Part shown: piece by piece, positions 1 to 11,279 of the stretch
How the letters are laid out: each line of letters starts with the position of its first letter
How positions within the stretch are numbered: position 1 is the first letter of the stretch
Source: Platycnemis pennipes
Taxonomy: Eukaryota; Arthropoda; Insecta; Odonata; Platycnemididae
NCBI GenBank assembly: GCA_933228895.1
Contig: OW121848.1
Location: forward strand, 95,561,470-95,625,469
DNA length: 64,000 nucleotides
Direction: 5' to 3'
Position numbers and translations under genes: made by a program
The notes under the pieces: model-generated
What the model was told of the DNA's origin: nothing
Seen by the model: only the letters and a program-made list of their open reading frames with translations
Databases searched by the model: none

Positions 1-1938
1 GAAGAGATATCATTAGCTTAATGACCCATTCATGTGATATCACTGACTCATTAGTGCTGAATGGCACCAACCTTTTCCAAATATCTAGCTCGCTGTTTTA
101 GTGGTGGATATAAGAAAGAAATGGACCTAAATGTGAGTGTGATACTCTAACGTAATATTTTATGAAGCTAATTTCAAAGTGAAATACATAGGATCGTCTT
201 ATTTACCAGTTTAATAAGTTTATTAGCATATGACAAGACTGCTCTGAGAAATTTTTCTAAGGTAAGGTTTTCTAAGATGAAGTACATTTTAGCGATGACA
301 CTCTCCCAATTCTTTAAAAGCTTCCTAAATAAATTAAAAGAGATAACTGCCCTTATGAAGCGTGACAATGATATTTGTTTAGTTATTATAATCCAAGATA
401 TTTAACATTTTATTCGATATTGGGGTTTATCTAATGAATAAAGTTCATTACGCGCCCCTGAACTGATCTCCGTGTATTTTTAAAACACAGTTCAAGACTG
501 CGTTTTCTCATGTAGTATACCTATTGCTGAGTCCGTTTCATTAAATATAATAAGCATCTACAGCTGTCATTTCCCAGTTACCAAAATTTTACATGACTGC
601 TGTTTGCCAACCCATAGCGTAAGTTTTCAAAGAGGCAACGGTCTGGGAAAAAATTGAATGTCCTAGAGGAAAGTCAAATGTGAAGTGGAGATATAATAAT
701 CGCGACTGTAAGAAAATTCGCAAATGTGAATAAGATTCCATGGATCCGAAAATTGAATCGTCATCTGCGGCAATTGAAAAATTCAACATATGATAAAAAA
801 AATAAAACATACTAAGTGAGATTAATTCCCCTGTTTGACTTGGTGACACCTTGACGGGAAGACGGGAGATGTGATACCCTTCGGCATAAACTTAACCTTC
901 GTTTAAAAAGAAGGATAATCATTCATAACGAAGAACTTTCAAATCGGTCCAGTGAAAATAAGTCAAGTAAGATAAAGTTAACTGAAAAATTCCATCACAT
1001 CATCCACTTACTCGAATAATCATCCACGGCGACAAAAGAACTGCGGTCGCCATCTTCTTGCTGCTGCTTGTCTCGCCTGCGTCTCCCTCTACTACGTACC
1101 ACCTCTCTCTCTCTCTCGCTCTCGCTCTTCCTCTCTGGATGGTGGCGTGAGAGGTGACCGTTGGGGGAGAGACAGGCGATGCCCTCTCTGGAATGCCAAG
1201 TGAGAAGGATGGTGCTGAGGAGGAAGGGAGACGAGTAAAGTCAGAATAAGAATGCAATAAGGGATGGAAAAAAGTGAAGGACCTCGCAGGATATTTCTCA
1301 ACTTGTCCCTTGACACGTATCCCCGGTGAAATGAGGTAAAAAAAACACATTTCACCTATTCCGATTCCCTGCATAAGATTGGAGCGAATATCTTAAGGAA
1401 ATTTAAAAAAATGGTTGACTTAACACCTCATTTTCCCTCATTTGCACACCACCTTCATTAGCATTTGTATTGCAACAAAGACGTCGCGAGTCTGCGAGCA
1501 ATTTATTTATTGATGGTTAATAGAACGTCTTAAATTATACGTAGTTATTTTTTTCCAAAAATTACAGAAAGCATATGCGTATTTGCAGTACAATTGCTTG
1601 TAGAAAATTCTTCCATGCCTTTAGGAGACACATTACAATATACATATTTACACTTCGCATGTAGAGCAGGGACAAGGATTGTTCGCCATTGGTATGTAAT
1701 CATGAAGGTACTGTAACATTTATTATAGCATATTCACTCTAACGTATGTAGTCATGCCCGTAAAGAACAAATCAACAGACAATATTTTAGTGCACATCGT
1801 ACTTAGCTGAAATAATCAGAACAGGGGCAGTATGTGGGGTCTAGCCCCTAGGATAAATCGAGGGCAGCGCAGAAGACCTTCCTTTCAGATGAAGAAACGT
1901 GTTTATATCTTGATCCAATAGAAATATGTATATGCACT
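1..1938. other. Non-coding, AT-rich with one GC-rich patch
   Basis: No coding signal is recognised. Most of the stretch is AT-rich. A GC-richer patch at about 1030-1300 contains a (CT)n tract at 1103-1136. If Dll has the expected structure, this is upstream intron or 5' flank. Confidence 0.6.
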
Positions 1939-1949
1939 GAGTTCTGTAT
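1939..1949. repeat. Left target-site duplication of LINE copy 1
   Basis: GAGTTCTGTAT occurs here and again exactly at 2789-2799, bracketing the retrotransposon fragment on both sides. Confidence 0.85.
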
Positions 1950-2788
1950 CATCATCATCTTTGGTCGACAATCCTAGGATCGGTTTGACTCAGCTTTCCA
2001 CTTGATTCTTCCATCGGCCAACCTTTTCATTGTGGCGTAATTCTTCTCTTTTACATCCTTCACAACCTGTTCCATGTATCTCATACGAGGCCTGCCTTTT
2101 CCAACCTTCCCGTTCACTTTTTCCTCGGCGATAGTCTTCATCAGGCCATCGTGTCTCAAGATGTGGCCGATTAAGTTGTCCCTTCCTCTTTTTAGAGTTG
2201 CCAGCAGACTTCTCTTTTCTCCTAATCTTCTTAGCTCTTCCTCGTTATTTACTCGGTCGATCCATTTAATCTTCAGCATTCTTCTGTAGCACCACATTTC
2301 GAATGCTTTTCCCCTTTTTTCTCCACTGCTGTCATCGTCCATGCTTCACTGCCGTAAAGAAACATGCTCCAGATGTATGTTCTGATGAACTGTTTCCTTG
2401 CTTCTACCCTTGTATTTCCTGCTGTAAGTAGATTCTTCTTTTGATAGAATGTCCTCTTTGCCTGGGCTATTCTACTATTTCTCTCTTGCTTCGTCCATCG
2501 TTGGTTACTCGGCTTCCTAGGTAACAGAACTCTTTAACCTCTTCAAGTTTTTGTTTTCCTAGTTTGACATTGGTTTTGGCCTCTTCTTTCTTGCTGCATA
2601 CCAATATCTTTGTTTTCTTCTTATTTATTTACAGCTGATATCTGGCCATTGTTGTTTCCATGGTTACTAGGGTCTTGTTCAGATCCCTCTCTGCCTCTGC
2701 TATGAGTGCTATGTCATCGGCGAATCGCAGCATGCTTATTTTTTCTCCGTGCATTGTACACATATTTTTGCATGCATATTTTTTCTCC
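1950..2788 (-). mobile_element. 5'-truncated non-LTR retrotransposon (LINE), reverse transcriptase C-terminal part
   Basis: Read on the minus strand, the element starts inside the reverse transcriptase palm. The catalytic box reads SMLRFADDIALIAEAERDL, with FADD encoded at 2713-2724. It continues through a YGSEAWT motif and the arthropod LINE tail MWCYRRMLKIKWIDRV, GHILRHDGL and GKGRPRMRYMEQ. It ends with a TGATGA-type simple-repeat tail at 1950-1962. It is dead: an in-frame stop lies at 2629-2631, and a small deletion near 2468-2480 shifts the frame between FADD and YGSEAWT. The 3' reading frame alone is open over 1974-2342. Flanking 11-bp duplications show a target-primed insertion. A 20-bp block is repeated 40 bp apart at the 5' junction (2730-2749 and 2770-2789). 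The clade cannot be resolved from this fragment. Confidence 0.92.
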
Positions 2789-2799
2789 GAGTTCTGTAT
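2789..2799. repeat. Right target-site duplication of LINE copy 1
   Basis: GAGTTCTGTAT, identical to 1939-1949. Confidence 0.85.
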
Positions 2800-4739
2800 A
2801 CGGAGGAGAAATATGGCGGATCGGACACAACATTTTCAAAATCCCGAATGGCATGTGGCGCTAGAGAAGAATATCACTTGCACCCATGCAGTCGGCACCC
2901 TTTTGAAGAAGGAGGGGGGAGGGAAAACATCACTTTCCACACAAACGGAAGCCCAACAGCGAGTCGGTTTGGGCGGGGAGTGACACGATGATTATTATGA
3001 CAGGGCCTCGGTAAGAGGAGGAAAAGGAGTGTTGGGGAAAGAAGTCGGAATACGGGGGGGTGAGAAGTGAATCGTGGGGGCGAGAGAGGTGGGAGAAGCC
3101 GACCAGGGAAGGAGTGAAATGAACGGGGCAGTCGCAAGAGACCGCCGCCAATCTCGCGTGAAAGTACATCACATGACAAACATGGAGGAGAGCCTCCAGC
3201 GATTGCAGAGTCCCGGGAAAGGGACGGCGACTGTTATAGGAAAGGGCTTTTCGGAATCTCACGCTAGTCATTTTTCAGCCTTTTTTTCCTTTCCGAGAAA
3301 GGCCCCTGGTGGGATAGTGGGGGGAGGAATGTCTAGGTGGGAGCACTCACTTCCCTATCAATGATGCCGAGGGACACTCGCCGCAAGAATACTCCCTGGG
3401 GGACGCCACAGGGGGTGAGGAACAGCCAAAAGGCGGAAGAGGCATGCAGCAGGGAGGCAAGCATGCCATACAATGGCATTGCTTTCTCGCCTAATGGCGG
3501 TGGAAGAGGGATGGAAAAAAATCCACAACGGGATCCGGATTATCCCGCACACTCATCCCTCTCCCTGCGCTCCAGAGATCCATTCGAATTTTTCACATCG
3601 AAGAAACAGTCCGCACGTTTCAGTTCCATCCCTCTACAACCTCATTTGGAGCAATATTGATGAAATCATCATTTTGAAATTGTGTTCCATTGTGAAAATA
3701 CATTCTAAGATTCCAATGTATAAATTGATGCTAGAGTTTACGTTCTGAAATGACGCAAAGAAATTTCAGAAAATTGAGGAGGACGATTTCCTTCCCTGCC
3801 CTTAAACGACTTCACATTTATTTAAAAGGAAAACATTCTTTTAGCATCTCACTCGAGAATGTATTTTCATAATGATGCGATAGATAATATGATATAGCAA
3901 ATATGGATTGCAGCTGTCTGCTTTCTAGGAGTAAATTAGTAGAAATAATGTAAATTATTTTCCTTCACTTATCACACTTGAACTAACTAATGCCTCAAAG
4001 TGATGGTCCAATCTCAAAATGGGTAGACAAGTAATCAGACTGCATTAAGCTTTAATGAGGAATAATGTGAATATGAGGTTGTTCACGTGAAGTACGGAGG
4101 TTTTACGGAGGGCAGGAGGAGGGGGGGAATTACGAACACCTAAATAACTGTCGATTCGTCTTTTCGGGCAAGCATATGCGGCAACATCAATAGTAGGAGG
4201 AGGAAGGACGGTAATGTTGACGAGTAAGGCATATAACAAAGGAAGAAAAAATCATGCGACTCTGAGAAAACAGCACGTTTTTCCTCCTGAAATGCTTAAA
4301 AAAAAGTGAACCTCCCGTCGGAGAAAATATGCATGCCAAGCTTTTTTCTTGCTCCTTCACAGCAGCACACATTTTCATGCAACGTGAATCTCGGGGGCAT
4401 TCGAGAACCTACCCGTTTTTGCAAAGCTTCGGGCCACGGAACGCCTGAGAGCAAAGCAAAGGGATAGCAGATTAAAGCACCAAGAAAAAAATGCATATTT
4501 TTTGCAAACTCCCACTTGACCGCGAAGAATTGCATCCGCAGTGGCGTGCACTTCTTACGGACCGCTCTCCTTTCGAGGAGCGAAAAGAGAGATGGATCTA
4601 AGGGGAAGGAGGACACGGGGAAGGAGAGACGAGACACGCATTGTATGAAACCCTGGGGAAAGGGAGAAATGGGGAGAATGAAGGGATGCGTCGAGAGTGA
4701 CGAGATTGGGTGGTTGAAGGGGTGGGAAGGGCAGGGGGG
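2800..4739. other. Non-coding: purine-rich then AT-rich
   Basis: The interval 2800-3560 is G- and A-rich with scattered CpG. The interval 3600-4500 is AT-rich. At 4560-4750 composition turns purine-rich again. Reading frames here are compositional and match no family I know. Confidence 0.6.
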
Positions 4740-5885
4740 AGTCAAACGGGGTGAGTGTTGAGCTGGAGGACACTGCGAGGTTTGCCCCCGCGGTGTTCGT
4801 GAGGTCGGATGCGTGCGCGGGCGTGTTCGTGGAAAAAAAGGAGGCGAGAGGGAAGGGAGAGAGAGGGACACTTGTTTGCTACACGCACGCCCTCATTCCC
4901 CCTCCCCACCCCCTCCCAGCATTTCCCTCCCGGCGAATCCCTTTCCACCCCTTTCCGCAGCCACCTTCCCCCAGCCACAAGCCATCCCCGTCTCCTCCAA
5001 CCCCCTGCACTCACGCAGGCGCAGCGCGGAGGGAGGGGGAAGTATTCCCTCCTGGCACTCCTACCACCCTCCCGTCGTTTGTTTTACGTGGGCGCCCAAG
5101 GGGGCCGGAAACTCCTCCCCCCGGCCATATCAACCACCTTCTTCCAATCCCTCCCGGGTCCCACCTCCCCCGGGACTCCGTTCCCCTTTCCTCTCCGCCG
5201 ACGACGCCCACACCTCTTCGCCGCCAGCACACGGCTACAACCCCCCCACCCTGCTACCTCCCTACTCCCCGCACCACATATCTCCCTCACCCCCATTCCA
5301 AGCCAGAGGGGCCACCTATTCCGTCGTCACCGCCGTCACTGCAAGCCACCGCAGCCCTCGCTCGGAACTCACACATACATACACTCCACCTCACCTCCAT
5401 CCTTTCCAACCCCTTCCCCAATCCCCTCCCTCCTGAAAGAATTCCCGCCCCTCCGTCCCTTCCCTCCACCCTCGTCTCCCAACCGCACACCAACCCTATC
5501 CACAAAAGCCTGACGTGTGTGTGTATCTCTGTCTCTCTCTCTTTCGCTGCCTTTTTTTCTGATCTCCCCGAGGCAGGAGGAGGAAGGGTTGACGGGGAAG
5601 TGATGGTGGGGAAGACAACAGTGAGAGGGGGGCAGAGAGAGATAGGTGGCCGCTGCGCGCGCACCCTCCTCTTTCCCCCACTCCCATGTCCCTCTTGTCA
5701 CTGCCTCCCTTCCACTCCCCCCTCTCCAATCCTATACACCCCCCCCTCTTGCTAACCTTCCCCTGGTGCACCCTCGCCGAGCTCCCATCGGCAGGCTCCC
5801 TTATTCCACCATTACACTTCTCCATTCCGTTTTCCACCACTTCACATTCCCAGACCAAAATACCCTGATCTTCCACTTCTTTCAT
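4740..5885. repeat. Long C/T-rich (pyrimidine) low-complexity block
   Basis: About 1.1 kb is dominated by C and T on the plus strand, with CpG-containing stretches and a short GT then CT run at 5514-5550. It produces long Pro/Ser/His-rich frames in several phases (up to 334 codons at 4751-5755). These overlap one another and carry no domain, so they are not called as genes. Confidence 0.75.
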
Positions 5886-6284
5886 TCTACATTTCCGCTC
5901 TCCTTACTATCCACGACCAATCATTGTTTTACGACGCATCCTCCGCTGCGAAGCTCTTTCGTCGCATTAAACTCTCCCGCAACGCAAGGGATGCACGTAT
6001 TCCACTCTCCCTCCTGGAAGGTGAGAATCGGATTTCTTCTTCGTTCTCCCCACGCCCTTCCATTCCATCCCCACTTTTTTGTCATAATTAACATCATCAC
6101 AGTTAGCCTACCATCTTCAGTACGACGTTTACGGGTAGCCCCCGTCAACAATACTTCACTCATGCAGGTAGTTTCCTATCCTTCTTCTTGCACAATCTAG
6201 ATTTCCTCACCTTAAATTCTTTTTCAAATATTTTTCGAATTTTATTGGTAGGTATACTGGTCCCCACCTGTGTGATGTGAGGAG

Positions 6285-6400
6285 AGCACTTCGAAATCAG
6301 TACTGCGTCCGTCGGATGGGATTTTCAACCCCGGTCTCCTTTGCGCCTCTCGTCAATAGTTGTCTAACGCCGATGCCTTGTTTCGCTCCATCCTTCTTCC
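6285..6400 (+). repeat. Dispersed repeat with GTCCGTCGGATGGGA core
   Basis: The block GAGCACTTCGAAATCAGTAC, then TGCGTCCGTCGGATGGGA, CCCCGGTCTCCTTTGCGCC and CTAACGCCGATGCC matches a repeat core I recall from many arthropod genomes, usually at the 3' side of SINE-like units. No target duplication was found. The family assignment rests on memory and was not checked against a library. Confidence 0.45.
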
Positions 6401-7368
6401 GTTCCTCGGAAACTCCTCTCGCGAGAGCCTTCCTCGATAATCAACTCCCTTTTCGAATCTTCAAAAAGACATCCTTTATACCTATTAAGAAACTGAACTG
6501 ACCAAGTTTTACTTAAATTCATACCTTTGAAACTATAAAAGTTCATGCCATGAATATTTGTTTTGGGATTCAGAAGACTAGCAACAATTCACTTTAGATA
6601 TAATAGTTTTACGCATGCATCTATTAAAAGAATTCCTCGCCTCAGACCAAAACCGCTATAGCAGGAACACCAGATAGCATTACTCCAGACATGAATTATT
6701 GTAGCAGATTAATAAAGAAGAGTTCATTATTCTATTTTTTACGCAGGTACAGGGGCGTTTATTCGGAACCGAAATCGCAATTTTGTACACGAAATGGTTA
6801 GATGGAAACGAAAAAAGAATTTTAGTGAAAAATTAATATTCTAACCATAACCATTCACTAATAAATAAAAATTTTTTTAAGATGACGGCCACCGAAGAAG
6901 CTACTTTGATAACATTGACGTCATTTTCCTCCCGTTCTTGACTGCTTTTAGGGGAAGGGAAGGGAGTGGAGGGGGGTTCTCGGAAGGTCTGCTCGCACAG
7001 ATCCTGTCGCTCCCATTGGCAGAGTCAGCTGTGTCCCCCCCTTTGCGATAAGGCGAAGTAGCTTCGCGAGCTCAGTTATGATCGGACAAAGCCAATGACG
7101 TCAGAGGTTACTGGCCACGCCCTTTTTTCCGAAATGGTTAAAAACGTCAGTTTTTCATCACTTATAACTCGAGAAATAATTGACAGATCAAGTATGGTAT
7201 ACCACCCGATTATGTTCAATAATTCCTCCTGCTTCTATGGGTCTCTGAACTGCATTGAGATTTGAGTGACATGATGATCAAGAAAAGATTTCTTGGACCT
7301 TATGATGCTTTTTATTTCATTATTTAACATGGTTCTTTACTAGAAATTACAGGCATCATGACTTAACT
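6401..7368. other. Non-coding, with a GC-rich island carrying two CRE palindromes
   Basis: The interval 6401-6890 is AT-rich with nothing recognised. The interval 6890-7140 is GC-richer and contains two perfect CRE palindromes (see the next entry). Confidence 0.55.
6916..7103. promoter_or_regulatory. Candidate regulatory island: two TGACGTCA sites with CCAAT motifs
   Basis: TGACGTCA occurs at 6916-6923 and 7096-7103. The second is preceded directly by CCAAT (GCCAATGACGTCAG). An inverted CCAAT (ATTGG) lies near 7014 and a CCACGCCC box near 7115. CRE and CCAAT motifs are known promoter and enhancer elements. No transcript can be assigned, and the island could equally belong to an old repeat. 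Confidence 0.3.
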
Positions 7369-7380
7369 TTCTTATGTGTT
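7369..7380. repeat. Left target-site duplication of hairpin element H1
   Basis: TTCTTATGTGTT is repeated with one mismatch as TTCTTACGTGTT at 7602-7613. Confidence 0.75.
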
Positions 7381-7601
7381 GATTTCAACGTATCAGGCAA
7401 CAATTTGTGGAAAGGCGTGACACTCAGCATTATCACAGAAACACTTAGTGGATTTCCAGAATAAGTTTACTACACTGACCCAAGCTTCAGCAAGACATTA
7501 CCATTATCATCACCTTGATAATGGCAATGCCTTGCTGGAACCTTGGTCGTTGAAATAAACTTATCGTGGATATTTACAAAGTATATCTGTGAAAATGATG
7601 A
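7381..7601 (+). mobile_element. Hairpin retroelement H1 with degenerate hammerhead-like core
   Basis: This 221-bp element has a 5' leader with TCAGGC at 7393-7398 and GTGGAA at 7407-7412, separated by 8 bases. Two inverted arms follow (about 7423-7509 and 7516-7600) around a 6-base centre. On the plus strand the inner right arm reads CTTGATAATGGCAATGCC, then TTGCTGGAACCTTGGTC. This resembles the cores in H2 and H3, with GCAA/TTGC able to pair as the short stem. The arms are more diverged than in H3, so this is probably the oldest of the three. A 12-bp direct repeat with one mismatch flanks it. Confidence 0.75.
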
Positions 7602-7613
7602 TTCTTACGTGTT
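7602..7613. repeat. Right target-site duplication of hairpin element H1
   Basis: TTCTTACGTGTT, one mismatch to 7369-7380. Confidence 0.75.
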
Positions 7614-8617
7614 CTTGAAGGTTCTTAGTTTGGTTGAGAATCCGTTGGTCTACTAAAAGTCATGACTTTTTGAACAAGTGATTAGCGTTATTTCCTCCAT
7701 ACTTCACTCTGTTCAAGCTCTATGATAAAGCGGAACGTGCGAAACAGGAACGAACCGATTTAGCAAGTGTGAACGGCGGCGGAACATAACGAGTTGAAAC
7801 CTCAAGCGGCACCTTTTTGGACGCGGCTCCATGGCGGCCAAAATTGCTACAGCCCTCCTTATTCGATAGCCTAATTTATTTTAATATTGATATGCTCCCA
7901 AAAGGACACTTGGGCATGGCTTTCCCGCGCAAGGTTTCGCAACATTTAAAATCTATGACACAGGAATGGGAATAGGTCGGATGGACTCACAACGGGCGAA
8001 CTAATTAATAGGTATAATAAGGTGCGACCACCAAACTTTGAAAAAAAAAATTATGAACGCCTCTCCGAGGAGGATCGCGCAATGATTAAATGGACTCCTT
8101 CGAGCGGAATAATAGTAACCTCGGTCACGGTTCCTCCATCTCGTCCATTATTACTAATTAGTGTGAATGCTCATAATGGAGATATTATACTTGTATCTGG
8201 CGGAACCATCGGTCGATTGGCGAGCTGGGCGCGCGCAAACGGGTGACATGCCAGAAGAAAAAATAGAATCTCGAGATTGAGAAGATTCGGCGTCTCCTGC
8301 TCCTTGCGTTGCCCCATTGACGGAATCAGCGGACGTGGAGACGATGGGAAGTGTTGTTCATAGGCGCTCACTTTTTGAGGGTGTGCGCTAATGTGGCCAT
8401 GCTCTCATGCCTTCGTGCACAACCTGAGGACCCAGGCCCACTATCCCATGCGGCATCTTCATAATGCGTAACATGAGTCGATTAGAAGTGCAGTCGAAAC
8501 GGTGCATGCCCAGCTACAACTATAGAGAAATTATGACGGATCGCGTCGCTGAACTTCCGTTTGTGAGAACTCAATGCATCGAGGAAGGGGGTCCTCATCG
8601 TTTGTCATTCATTATCC
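7614..8617. other. Non-coding, nothing recognised
   Basis: Composition is mixed, with a GC-richer patch at about 7730-7850. Frames at 8022-8246 (+) and 8171-8371 (-) overlap each other and match no family known to me. Confidence 0.55.
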
Positions 8618-8626
8618 AGATTTGAG
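8618..8626. repeat. Target-site duplication, 3' side of the 5S-derived SINE
   Basis: AGATTTGAG is identical to 8865-8873 and abuts the A/T-rich tail of the SINE. Confidence 0.8.
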
Positions 8627-8864
8627 TAATAAAATAAATAAATTGGAGGAGTTGGCGGGATCCTTCTGGAGCCCCCCTGGCACTCTTTATATCCATTGTA
8701 CCAACCCACATTTAACCTTCCCGCCACTCGCAGACAGTGGACAAGAGCACTGTGGTAGAGCCATGGAGGAGGGTCACCCATCCAACCTCTGTCCGGTCCC
8801 AACGTTGCTCAACTTCGGTGATCTCACGGGAACCGGTGTATCAACGTGGCTAGGCCCTTCCCTT
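8627..8864 (-). mobile_element. 5S-rRNA-derived SINE (SINE3-like)
   Basis: On the minus strand the head (from 8864 inward to about 8771) reads as a 5S rRNA. ATACACCGGTTCCCGTGAGA is followed by TCACCGAAG, then GAGCAACGTTGGGACCGG, then the box C-like GGATGGGTGACCC at 8771-8783. The A-box region AAGTTGAGCAACGTTGGG is at 8798-8815. In a 5S gene these are the internal RNA polymerase III control regions. The body then diverges from 5S and ends in an ATTT-rich 3' tail at 8627-8645. Perfect 9-bp duplications flank both ends. This marks a retrotransposed SINE rather than a 5S gene copy. A 5S pseudogene is the alternative, but the non-5S body and tail argue against it. Confidence 0.85.
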
Positions 8865-8873
8865 AGATTTGAG
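8865..8873. repeat. Target-site duplication, 5' side of the 5S-derived SINE
   Basis: AGATTTGAG, identical to 8618-8626. Confidence 0.8.
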
Positions 8874-9118
8874 GAACTACTCAGTATCTTTAGACGTAGC
8901 TCGCCTCTCGGACGCAATATTTGATTGTTTATGAAACATTCTAATGCATTACAAAAGAATAAAAAGGCATTTATTAATTATACTCTTGTGGATCACAGTA
9001 TGGCAATGCAGACATTTCTCAAATATGATTGGCAGCGCGAAATTCCCACAGAAGCTACTTTACATGAGAACTAAATTTTAAATGCCAAAAGTACTAGGTT
9101 TTATACAAATTAGTACCT

Positions 9119-9311
9119 CAAGATTGAATTCTTCCCGGATATTCATCACCCGGGATACGCTCTCAGTCTCCGCCGATGTTTCGATGAACGACTCGGTGAT
9201 CATATTCAGGGCAACGATCTTATTTGCCCTGAAGGTAATGAGCGAGTCGTTCATGGGAACGTCGGCGGATACGGAGAGCCTATTCTGAATGAAGGCCCGT
9301 GAAGGATTCAC
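9119..9311. mobile_element. Fold-back (inverted-repeat) element
   Basis: Two imperfect inverted arms, about 9119-9212 and 9222-9311, face each other across a roughly 9-base loop. The inner parts match best: CGATGAACGACTCG with TTCAGGGCAA on the left, against the complements of TTGCCCTGAA and CGAGTCGTTCATGGGAACG on the right. Because of the symmetry both strands have an open frame encoding SVSADV-MNDS-like peptides. I read this as a by-product of the palindrome, not a gene. No target duplication was identified. Confidence 0.65.
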
Positions 9312-9799
9312 TCAAAAGATACGCCCAGAAAGCACTTTGATCTTTCTGGTACGTCAAGAATGATAGACCATTACTACTTTGGAAAAAAATAAATACTGGG
9401 TTTGGGTTGCTGTGGAGCCTAACTTGCATGCATGCTATCCCTTGTGTCCGAGTACGAATCCCATAATGACAATAAATCCCATAATTACGGAGATTTTTAT
9501 GCAGAACCATGGCCCCTTACTTGTATGCTATGCGGAGAGTACTTCAAGGCTAGCACCCCGCACGTCAGATTGGGCATTAAAATGTAGATCCTTTATAGTA
9601 ATTCATTGAGAGTAGAATTATGTCCACACCGTCCACTACATCCCTGCAATTATTAGGATAGTAACATTTTCACATGTAAATACAATGTTGTTGGTTAAGA
9701 TCAAAATCAGAAATTTATCACTAACAATTAAAGAACCAAACCTCCAGCCTATCTATTTGCTAAACATTATTTTCACGGTGGTTTACAGGATTAGGTTCC
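9312..9799. other. Non-coding, nothing recognised
   Basis: AT-rich sequence without a recognised gene or repeat. Confidence 0.55.
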
Positions 9800-9970
9800 A
9801 GGAAAAGTGAACGGGAAGAATGGAAAAGGCAGGCATCGCATGAGATATATGGAACAGATTGTGAAAGATGTAAAAGAGAAGAATTACGTCAATACGAAGA
9901 CGGTTGGCCGATAGGAGAATCAAGTAGAGAGGGCTGCGTCAAACCAATCTTAGAATTATTGACCGGTGAT
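9800..9970 (+). mobile_element. LINE 3'-end fragment, copy 2
   Basis: This fragment is the same LINE family as 1950-2788, now on the plus strand. It starts at GGAAAAGTGAACGGGAAGAA and encodes the same tail, GKGRHRMRYMEQIVKDVKEK, with a frameshift soon after and stops downstream. Only about 170 bp of the 3' end is present, and the TGATGA tail is largely lost. It is clearly older and more decayed than copy 1. A target duplication was not found. Confidence 0.85.
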
Positions 9971-11279
9971 CCCACAGTGAAATGTTGAGAACCCATCTGT
10001 GTATGCCGTAGCCTTCTTCAAGTCACTGAATTGAATACTGTTCTTGCCGCAGTCACAGTGGCTTATCAAAAGAATTTATTCATCCGAAGCACCGTTTCAT
10101 TCAGCGAAATTCATTGGCCATTACCAAAAAAAAGAATAAAAATGTACATGAAGTTTGATAACCAAGGGAGCATGCACAACCAGCAGATCAATTATGAGGC
10201 AAACTAATCAGATATTCGCTCAAACAATGGTGGGCAACGAGGGAGTCTCTGCTCGAAACTGCGAACCACTGGGTCTCTTAGAACGTGCTGAAATAAAAAT
10301 GGGAACAGAATTATACGTCCTCCATTAGTGGCAATGAGCGATCGAGGGCGGTGGAAACAGTCGTTGGGGAAGTCCGGTGCTGAACGCTGGAAGCGCGCGC
10401 GATTCATGGCGGCGGGAGAGTCGGAGAGAAAACACTCGACAAACCATCCCCATTCTTCAGGGTTCTCAGGGGTGGGCGCGAGTCATTGTCCCGACCCACT
10501 CACCACGAAAGAAATCATGTTATTGTGTTCAGAGGAACGGCGATATTTTCAACGAATGTGGGAGTTCCGAACCCATTAAGCTGTCTGTGGAACACCACTC
10601 AAAGAATAATTGATCTCTCTATTATTGCCTACAATCCCGATCTCGAAGCAATATCTCACGTTCTGCCAAGCCGAGCTCGTGGGCATAAGATGAAAGGAAA
10701 CTTAAGACATTCGCAGGGCACTCTTGTAAGGAAAGGTATTTAAAAAAAAACTGTTGTTGAGTCACGTCAACGTTAAGCATCAACCTTTTCCCGAAATGTA
10801 TATCCTTAAGGAGTAGGTCAATATTGAATACATGCTCGAAGGCAGGCATAGAACAATATTATACGGCTCATGAATTAGAGCCTGTGTATCTAAATAAAAA
10901 CGATTTTCTTACGTCTTTTTTTGTTTGAGCATAAACACCACGTAAATGTCACCAAGGTAGTAACGGCGCCAGTGACCTCTTTCAACCCTTGAAAGATCTA
11001 ATGGAACGAGTTACTGCCCGCACAGCCACCACGTGTGAAGCCTGAGAATGTCAGTTCGATTCCCCCTCAATCGATTGACCTTCAGTGACCATCAAATTAA
11101 TGTTAAATAGTTATTATCATCGTTGACAACTGTATTGCTATTGGTTGACTGTATCGAAACAAAGAAATGAAAAAAAATCAGGTCACTCATAGACTAATCT
11201 CGTTTTATGCTGCCGAAAACCATTCGATTCAATATCTTGTTTGGGTCACAACAGAATCCACCCCTGTAGGTTTGTGTAT
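9971..11279. other. Non-coding, nothing recognised
   Basis: Mixed composition. A GC-richer patch at 10330-10580 carries several short overlapping frames without recognisable domains. A tRNA B-box-like GTTCGATTCCC lies near 11055 but lacks a convincing A box. Confidence 0.5.

Noticed and set aside
4751..5755. 334-codon plus-strand open frame, the longest in the window
   Set aside because: It lies in a C/T-rich block, overlaps long frames in other phases, is Pro/Ser/His-rich and has no domain. Composition alone explains it.
11040..11080. tRNA B-box-like GTTCGATTCCC, with similar boxes near 33275 and 58037
   Set aside because: No matching A box at the right distance and no cloverleaf could be drawn, so no tRNA or SINE is called.
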